64,000 nucleotides of DNA from an actinobacterium LLX17 (GTDB lineage: Bacteria > Actinomycetota > Actinomycetes > Propionibacteriales > Nocardioidaceae), in assembly GCA_000471045.1 (NCBI GenBank), contig KI301992.1, positions 1,992,060-2,056,059 on the forward strand, in the 5' to 3' direction. Shown here piece by piece: positions 59,082 to 64,000 of the stretch. A program made the position numbers and the translations under genes. Each line of letters opens with the position of its first letter. The stretch's first letter is position 1. Below the pieces are notes generated by a model. The model did not search any database, was not told where the DNA came from, and saw nothing but the letters and a program-made list of their open reading frames with translations.

Positions 59082-60149
59082 TCATCCGCCGTCATGCCTT
59101 TCTGGGTCGTGTTTCGTTCCCCGATGTCGATGGACCGACAAGGCCTTCGGAAGACCGTTCAGCCAGCCAGCGATCCCCGACGGCATCAGGAAGACCACAG
59201 CCGCCAGGATCACGCCGAAGACCAGGCCGTAGGCCTGACCGTTCGTCAGCTCGGTCGTCACGGCCGGAATGAACACCACGGCAAAGCCGCCGATGACCGG
59301 ACCGAGTGAGGTGGCCACCCCGCCGATGATGAGTCCGGTGATCAGCTGGATCGAGGTGAACACCGTGAACGAGGACTCCGGCGAGAGCGCACCGAGGTAC
59401 ATCGCATAGAGCGCACCCGCTCCCGCAGTGATGCCGCCGGAGATCGCAAAGAGAGTGACGCGGTCACGCGCCGCCGAGACGCCGCACGCCACCGCCGCGA
59501 CCTCATGATCGCGCAGGGCACGTATGGCCAGCCCGCGCCGGCTGGACGTCAGGCTTCGCACCAGGGCAAATCCGAGGAGAAGGGCGGCCGCGGCCAACCA
59601 GTACATCCACTCACCCCGCTCGGCCCGCGTGAAGCCGCTCCACGGGGGCGGCACCAGGTCGCGGGATCGCACGATGAGGCCCCCCGCTCCGCCGGTCAGG
59701 CCGTCGAACCGCTTGAGGAACTCCGGGAACGACACCGCGAAGGCGAGGGTGACCAGTGCGAGGTAGATGCCCTTCACGCGCGAGGCGGGAAGCCCGATCA
59801 GCGCGCCGGCGAGGACACCCAGCACGACGGCCACCGGGATCGTCGACAGCGGCGTGAGCCGGGCGTCATTGATGAGGATCGCCGTCGTGTAGCCGCCGAC
59901 GCCAAGGATGGCTGAGTGTCCCAACGACAGCATCCCGCCGTACCCGGCCACGAGGTTCAACCCCATGATCGCCAGCGCGAAGATGAACACAGCCGTCAGC
60001 TGCGAGACGCGGTAGACAGGTGCCTGACTGCCCAAGAGGAGCAACGCGATGACCAGCACCATCACGGCGACGTGCCGCCTCTGGCCGCTGGGCACGCCGG
60101 GAATCCTCGTCCGTGGGGCGCCATCTGTCATCGACGATGCCGGCATCAC
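59082..60149 (-). CDS. livM: Branched-chain-type ABC transporter permease, LivM-like
   Basis: A 355-residue permease with about ten membrane segments. It has the LivM features FALAIMGLNLVAGYGGMLSLGHSAILGVGGYTTA and the cytoplasmic loop GLAIRALRDHEVAAVACGVS. The tail is hydrophilic. The start is a GTG overlapping the livH stop, with an ATG one codon later. It forms the channel with LivH. Confidence 0.93.
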   Translation of the reverse strand: MMPASSMTDGAPRTRIPGVPSGQRRHVAVMVLVIALLLLGSQAPVYRVSQLTAVFIFALAIMGLNLVAGYGGMLSLGHSAILGVGGYTTAILINDARLTPLSTIPVAVVLGVLAGALIGLPASRVKGIYLALVTLAFAVSFPEFLKRFDGLTGGAGGLIVRSRDLVPPPWSGFTRAERGEWMYWLAAAALLLGFALVRSLTSSRRGLAIRALRDHEVAAVACGVSAARDRVTLFAISGGITAGAGALYAMYLGALSPESSFTVFTSIQLITGLIIGGVATSLGPVIGGFAVVFIPAVTTELTNGQAYGLVFGVILAAVVFLMPSGIAGWLNGLPKALSVHRHRGTKHDPERHDGG

Positions 60150-61042
60150 ACACGCTCCTCGAGTCGAGATCCGAACAGTCCGGTCGGCCGGAACAGCAGC
60201 ACGATGACCATCACCGCCAGTGCCGTTGTCTGATGCATCTGCGGGCCGATCAGGTCCACGTATCCGGTGAGCAGGCTTTCGGCGAGACCGAGCGACAGTC
60301 CACCGATCACGGCGCCCCCCAAGCTGTTGAGGCCGCCGATGATGGCCGCCGCAGATCCGTAGATCAGGACCGGGAACATCGTCGCCAGACTGAGTTGCTG
60401 CGCCGAGATCGGTGCGATCAGGATGCCGGCGATGCTTCCCAGGACTGCCGCGCCTCCCCAGCCGATCGTGTAGATCCTGCCGACGTTGATCCCGGACAGC
60501 GCGGCAGACGTGGGGTTGTCAGCCGCTGCGCGCATGCGCAGTCCCAACCGGGTCTTATTGATGGCAGCGAAGACGACGGCCAGCAGCACGATCGCGGCGA
60601 CCCACACACCGATCGCCTCGAAGTAGAGGCGAGCACCCGCCACGCTGATGTAGTCGTCGATGCCGCCTGGGAACAGTCCATCCATCGAGTGGTAGTCCAG
60701 GCCCCAGATCAGCCCATCGATCGAGTTCAAGGCGGTGAAGAGCGCCACCAGCATGAGAAGTGTGGGCATCTCGCCGCGCTTCTCCATCGGCCGGATCAAG
60801 GTTCGCTCGGTGACGGCACCGATGATGAATCCGACGATGCACGCCGCGATCAGAGCGAGCCAGATCGATGCGCCCTTGGTCGTCATCCACCACGCGAGAT
60901 AGGTCGTGAAGAGAGCCATCTCGGCCTGGGCGAAGTTGACGGTGGACGAGGCGCGGAACACGACCACCAGCGCCAGAGCCATCAACGCGTAGACGAATCC
61001 ATTGGTCAGCCCGTCCGCCAACCGTTCCACCAGCAGTGTCAT
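60146..61042 (-). CDS. livH: Branched-chain-type ABC transporter permease, LivH-like
   Basis: A 298-residue permease with about eight helices, opening GLTNGFVYALMALALVVVFRASSTVNFAQAEMALF. The EAA-like loop LGLRMRAAADNPTSAALSGINVGRIY contacts the ATPases. It shares four bases with livM and lies ten bases after livF. Confidence 0.93.
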   Translation of the reverse strand: MTLLVERLADGLTNGFVYALMALALVVVFRASSTVNFAQAEMALFTTYLAWWMTTKGASIWLALIAACIVGFIIGAVTERTLIRPMEKRGEMPTLLMLVALFTALNSIDGLIWGLDYHSMDGLFPGGIDDYISVAGARLYFEAIGVWVAAIVLLAVVFAAINKTRLGLRMRAAADNPTSAALSGINVGRIYTIGWGGAAVLGSIAGILIAPISAQQLSLATMFPVLIYGSAAAIIGGLNSLGGAVIGGLSLGLAESLLTGYVDLIGPQMHQTTALAVMVIVLLFRPTGLFGSRLEERV

Positions 61043-61052
61043 CGGGTCTGCC

Positions 61053-61760
61053 TCACATTCCCAGGTAGGCGCGACGGATGGCGTCGCTGTTGACGAAGTC
61101 GCTCGTGGGCCCCGACTCGACGATGTACCCCACCTCGAGCAGATAGACGAACGACGCCAGGTTCAGCGCCAGGTTCGCGTTCTGCTCGACGAGCAACAAC
61201 GACGTGCCGGTCTCTGCGTTGACGGTGGAAAGGAAGGAGAACAGGTCACGCACGATGACCGGCGCGAGGCCCAGGCTCGGTTCGTCGCACAGCAACAGCT
61301 GAGGACGGCCGAGCAGCGCCCGGGCCAGAGCGAGCATCTGCTGCTCGCCTCCCGAAAGCGTCCCCGCCGGTTGATCGGCGCGGCGAGCGAGCGCCGGAAA
61401 CGCATCCATCCAGCGGGCGATGTCAGCCTCGACCTCCGAGTCGGCGCGGCAGGAGGCACCGACGAGCAGATTCTCACGCACGGTCAGCGAGGTCAGCGTC
61501 CCGCGCCCTTGGGGAACCGCGCGAATGCCGAGGCGCGCGATCTGATCGGGACGTAGGTTGGCGATCGACCGGCCGCCGAAGGTGATGGACCCGGACACCG
61601 GGACCTCCCCCGACAACGCCCGCATCGTGGTGGTCTTGCCGGCGCCGTTCGCACCGAGGATCACGACGACCTGGCCCGGATCGACACGCAGGTCGATGTC
61701 GTGGATCACGGCCGCGCGACCGTAGCCCGCCGACATTCCGTGGACTTCGAGGGTGCTCAT
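61053..61760 (-). CDS. livF: Branched-chain-type ABC transporter ATPase, LivF-like
   Basis: A 235-residue ATPase: Walker A GANGAGKTTTM, signature LSGGEQQMLALARAL, Walker B LLLCDEPSLGLAP, and the switch histidine is replaced by Q in LLLVEQNANLAL, as is normal for LivF. The ATG overlaps the livG stop. Confidence 0.95.
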   Translation of the reverse strand: MSTLEVHGMSAGYGRAAVIHDIDLRVDPGQVVVILGANGAGKTTTMRALSGEVPVSGSITFGGRSIANLRPDQIARLGIRAVPQGRGTLTSLTVRENLLVGASCRADSEVEADIARWMDAFPALARRADQPAGTLSGGEQQMLALARALLGRPQLLLCDEPSLGLAPVIVRDLFSFLSTVNAETGTSLLLVEQNANLALNLASFVYLLEVGYIVESGPTSDFVNSDAIRRAYLGM

Positions 61761-62515
61761 GCGTCTGCTCCGACGTACGCCCGGACAACATCCGGGTGAC
61801 TCGTGACCGCTTCTGGCGAACCCGTCACGAGAATGCGTCCGAAGTTCAGGGCGACCAGGTGGTCGCAGATCTGGCCGACGAGGCCCAGATGGTGCTCCAC
61901 CATCAGGACCGATAGACCGAATCGGTCACGAATCGCCAGCACCAGCTCCCCGAGGGTCGAGACCTCCTCGCGCGTCAGTCCGCCGGCGGGCTCGTCGAGC
62001 AGCAGAACCCGCGGCTGTGCGAGGAGCGCGCGAGCCAGCTCGATCCGCTTCAACGTCCCGAACGGCAGTCCGTTGGCCGGCGCATCGCGCAACGAGTCGA
62101 GCTCCAACCACTCCAGGACCTCGAGGGCCTCGCGGCGCACGCTCTCTCGGTCGCTGCGTACTCCGAACAGCCCCGTCAACGACCGCACGTGTCCGGGGGG
62201 CTTGCGGTGGTGGGCGCCCATCATCGCGTTCTCCAGCACGGTCATCGAGGAGAACAGGGCGACGTTCTGGTAGGTCCTGCTGACACCACGCCCCGCGATG
62301 CGATGCGCGGGCACCGTGAGCAGGTCCTCGTCGTCCAGCAGGATGCGTCCTGCCGACGGCTGGTACACCCGCGTCGCGCAGTTGAACAAGCTTGTCTTTC
62401 CGGCGCCGTTCGGGCCGATGAGACCGCAGATGCTGCCGTCAGGCACGTCGAACGTCACTCCGTCCAACGCCTTGATGCCGCCGAAGTGCAGGCTCACGTC
62501 CTGGAAGCTCAACAT
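61757..62515 (-). CDS. livG: Branched-chain-type ABC transporter ATPase, LivG-like
   Basis: A 252-residue ATPase: Walker A GPNGAGKTSLF, LivG-type insert SRTYQNVALFSSMTVLENAMMG, Walker B VLLLDEPAGGLTREE, and the switch histidine in MVEHHLGLV. The canonical signature helix reads LPFGTLKRIELARAL, a variant of LSGGxQ also usual for LivG (LPYGxQR). It overlaps the upstream acyl-CoA ligase by seven bases. Confidence 0.94.
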   Translation of the reverse strand: MLSFQDVSLHFGGIKALDGVTFDVPDGSICGLIGPNGAGKTSLFNCATRVYQPSAGRILLDDEDLLTVPAHRIAGRGVSRTYQNVALFSSMTVLENAMMGAHHRKPPGHVRSLTGLFGVRSDRESVRREALEVLEWLELDSLRDAPANGLPFGTLKRIELARALLAQPRVLLLDEPAGGLTREEVSTLGELVLAIRDRFGLSVLMVEHHLGLVGQICDHLVALNFGRILVTGSPEAVTSHPDVVRAYVGADA

Positions 62516-64000
62516 GTCGACACCTCCTCCTTCCCACTTCGTCCTGCTGCGCCATCGCGCGGAACGTGCGCGTAGCGGTCCCAGGTCCTCGACCCGACCC
62601 CGCGTTCGCGGAGCAGGTGTTTCTGCACACGGAAGGTCGCCGTCTGCGGCAAGGCGTCGACGAATTCCACGTAGCGCGGCACCATGAATGCCGGCATCAC
62701 GCCACGCAGGTACTCGATCAACCCCGCCTCGTCGAGCTCTGCGCCCTCCGTGAGCACCACGAAGACCATGACCTCCTGCTCGCCGTCAGGCGCCGGAACG
62801 CCGATTGCCGCCGCCTGCGCGACCTCGGGATGGCTCGCGACGTCGCTCTCGACCTCGAAGGAGGAGATGTTCTCGCCGCGTCGCCGCAGAGCATCCTTGC
62901 GCCGATCGACGTAGTAGTAGTTGCCGTCCTCGTCGATGCGGAACGCATCGCCCGTGTGGAACCAGAGGTCTCGCCACGCCTCGACCGTGGCCTCGGGACG
63001 TCTGAGGTAGCCGGCCATCAGTGCGTGCGGCTCGCTCGAACGAACGACGAGCTCACCGACCTCGCCGATCCGCACGGGCCGATCGCGGTCGTCCACGATC
63101 CGCAGCTCGTACCCGGGCCGCTGGCGACCGCAGCTCGCGTGGTTCGTCACGTCGAACCCACCCGAGACGATCGGAGCGGACGTCTCGGTCATGTTCCATG
63201 TCGTGCACAGGCGGACACCGAAACGGCGGCTCAACTCGGCGTGATCGGCGATCACCGGGGCGAGCAGCACGTTACGCAACTGATGATCGGTGTCCTCGGG
63301 ACCGGCCGGCTGCGACAACAAGAACTGCGCCATCGCCGGGAACAGCTGTGTCGTGGTGCAACCGAAGGTCCTGATGTCGTCCCAGAAGTCCTTCGTGCTG
63401 AATGACTCGCGAATCACGCACCGGCTGCCCAGCAGGGCCGCGATGTACGGACCCATCCGGCCGGCTACGTGGAACATCGGAAGGGCGGTGTAGTACACGT
63501 CGTCCCCGGTGAGCGCACCCTCGGGGAACACCCCCGTGGCGGTGAGCGCTGTCTGAGCCCACGTGCACATCACGCCCTTGGCCGGGCCTGTCGTGCCGGA
63601 GGTGTACAGCACCCAGGCGAGGTCGTGGGGGGCCGCTTCGGGATCGGAGACCTCCGACGGCTCCTCGGGGAGCTCGCTCAGCCAGCGTGCGCCGTCGGGC
63701 AGCGCGGGCGGCTCGATCCCGTCCTCGGGCACCACGATCACCTGGTCCGGCCACTGGGAGCGATCGATCGATGCCAGCGCCTCGACGTAGCGGACGCCGA
63801 TCACCAGACCTGCGGCCTGCGAGTCCCGCAGCACGTGCTCGAAGGTGCGACCCCGCAAAGCGGTGTTGACGGGAACCTCCAGTGCCGCCGACCACGCGAA
63901 GCCCAGCGTCAATGTCGCGTAGTCAATGCCGGTCGGCATCATCGTCGCCACCGTCCCGCGACCCTGTGCGACCGAGTCGAGCAGCACGGCCCAGCGACGA
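62509..64000 (-). CDS. Acyl-CoA synthetase (CaiC-like AMP ligase), 5' end beyond the window
   Basis: Open to the right edge, so the N-terminus is missing; about 497 residues are visible. The AMP motif is [15 protein letters not shown], the A5 region TTWNMTETSAP, the hinge LWFHTGDAFRIDEDGNYYYVDRRKDALRRRGENIS, and the C-terminal subdomain is present. The tail VPRYVEFVDALPQTATFRVQKHLLRERG resembles crotonobetaine/carnitine-CoA ligases and other small-acid ligases. It is transcribed ahead of livGFHMK, so CoA activation and uptake are co-regulated. Confidence 0.92.
   Translation of the reverse strand, partial: RRWAVLLDSVAQGRGTVATMMPTGIDYATLTLGFAWSAALEVPVNTALRGRTFEHVLRDSQAAGLVIGVRYVEALASIDRSQWPDQVIVVPEDGIEPPALPDGARWLSELPEEPSEVSDPEAAPHDLAWVLYTSGTTGPAKGVMCTWAQTALTATGVFPEGALTGDDVYYTALPMFHVAGRMGPYIAALLGSRCVIRESFSTKDFWDDIRTFGCTTTQLFPAMAQFLLSQPAGPEDTDHQLRNVLLAPVIADHAELSRRFGVRLCTTWNMTETSAPIVSGGFDVTNHASCGRQRPGYELRIVDDRDRPVRIGEVGELVVRSSEPHALMAGYLRRPEATVEAWRDLWFHTGDAFRIDEDGNYYYVDRRKDALRRRGENISSFEVESDVASHPEVAQAAAIGVPAPDGEQEVMVFVVLTEGAELDEAGLIEYLRGVMPAFMVPRYVEFVDALPQTATFRVQKHLLRERGVGSRTWDRYAHVPRDGAAGRSGKEEVSTC

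Noticed and set aside
52900-64000. Mobile element carrying the low-GC cluster
   Set aside because: Composition suggests transfer, but no integrase, transposase, tRNA or flanking repeat is present in the window; the right boundary lies outside.

Overview
The window is 64 kb of high-GC DNA carrying a dense, mostly housekeeping gene set. It points to an actinomycete of the Nocardioides/Aeromicrobium kind. Supporting signs are the neighbour pairs purN-PerM-like protein and folD-DUF3017, a type-B succinate dehydrogenase with a divergent LysR gene, a 6C-type small RNA, many leaderless GTG/ATG starts preceded by a TANNNT box, and stop/start overlaps throughout. I see no tRNA, rRNA, CRISPR array, transposase or integrase, and no gene-free stretch above 300 bases.

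Layout. 1-9.7 kb: end of an EamA permease, the sdhCAB operon with a divergent LysR regulator, a 2'-5' RNA ligase, trpS, fdhD and an FdhF/YdeP molybdoenzyme. 9.8-16 kb: galactokinase, prephenate dehydratase, a double GNAT protein, a 14-helix MFS pump, purU and a DedA protein. 16.1-19.8 kb: a complete sulfate-type ABC importer (sbp-cysT-cysW-cysA). 19.8-26.4 kb: MFS efflux, a winged-helix protein, malate dehydrogenase, DUF3017-folD, TetR, topoisomerase IB. 26.4-34.3 kb: purH-purN-PerM-like, a membrane-anchored degenerate sigma-like protein, sucCD, a small Rossmann-like protein. 34.4-41.7 kb: an M23 peptidase, PcrA/UvrD helicase, a membrane protein plus YtrA-type GntR pair, a zwf-type dehydrogenase, a DUF7373-like lipoprotein. 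41.7-45.1 kb: an envelope-stress-like two-component module (LuxR-type regulator, PspC-fused kinase, PspC/LiaF-like protein, 61-residue membrane protein). 45.1-52.9 kb: glycerophosphodiesterase, gamma-glutamyltransferase, guaA, the 6C-like RNA, and a ChoD-like GMC oxidase in an operon with succinic-semialdehyde dehydrogenase behind a palindromic operator.

52.9-64 kb: an all-minus-strand catabolic cluster, visibly lower in GC (about 60-62% in sampled lines versus about 75% elsewhere). It holds an acyl-CoA ligase running off the right edge, a complete branched-chain-type ABC importer (LivG-F-H-M-K), an SDR dehydrogenase, an APH-fold kinase, a 34-codon reading frame that looks like the scar of a lost acyl-CoA dehydrogenase, a thiolase and a second acyl-CoA ligase. 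The set fits import, CoA activation and beta-oxidation of an organic acid. The APH kinase suggests a 4-hydroxyacyl-CoA route like that of ACAD10/11 or the levulinate (lva) pathway.

Most worth a second look: the membrane-tethered sigma-like protein at 29.9 kb, the low-GC kinase/thiolase cluster with its apparent dehydrogenase scar, the 6C-like RNA, and the repeated leaderless promoter pattern.
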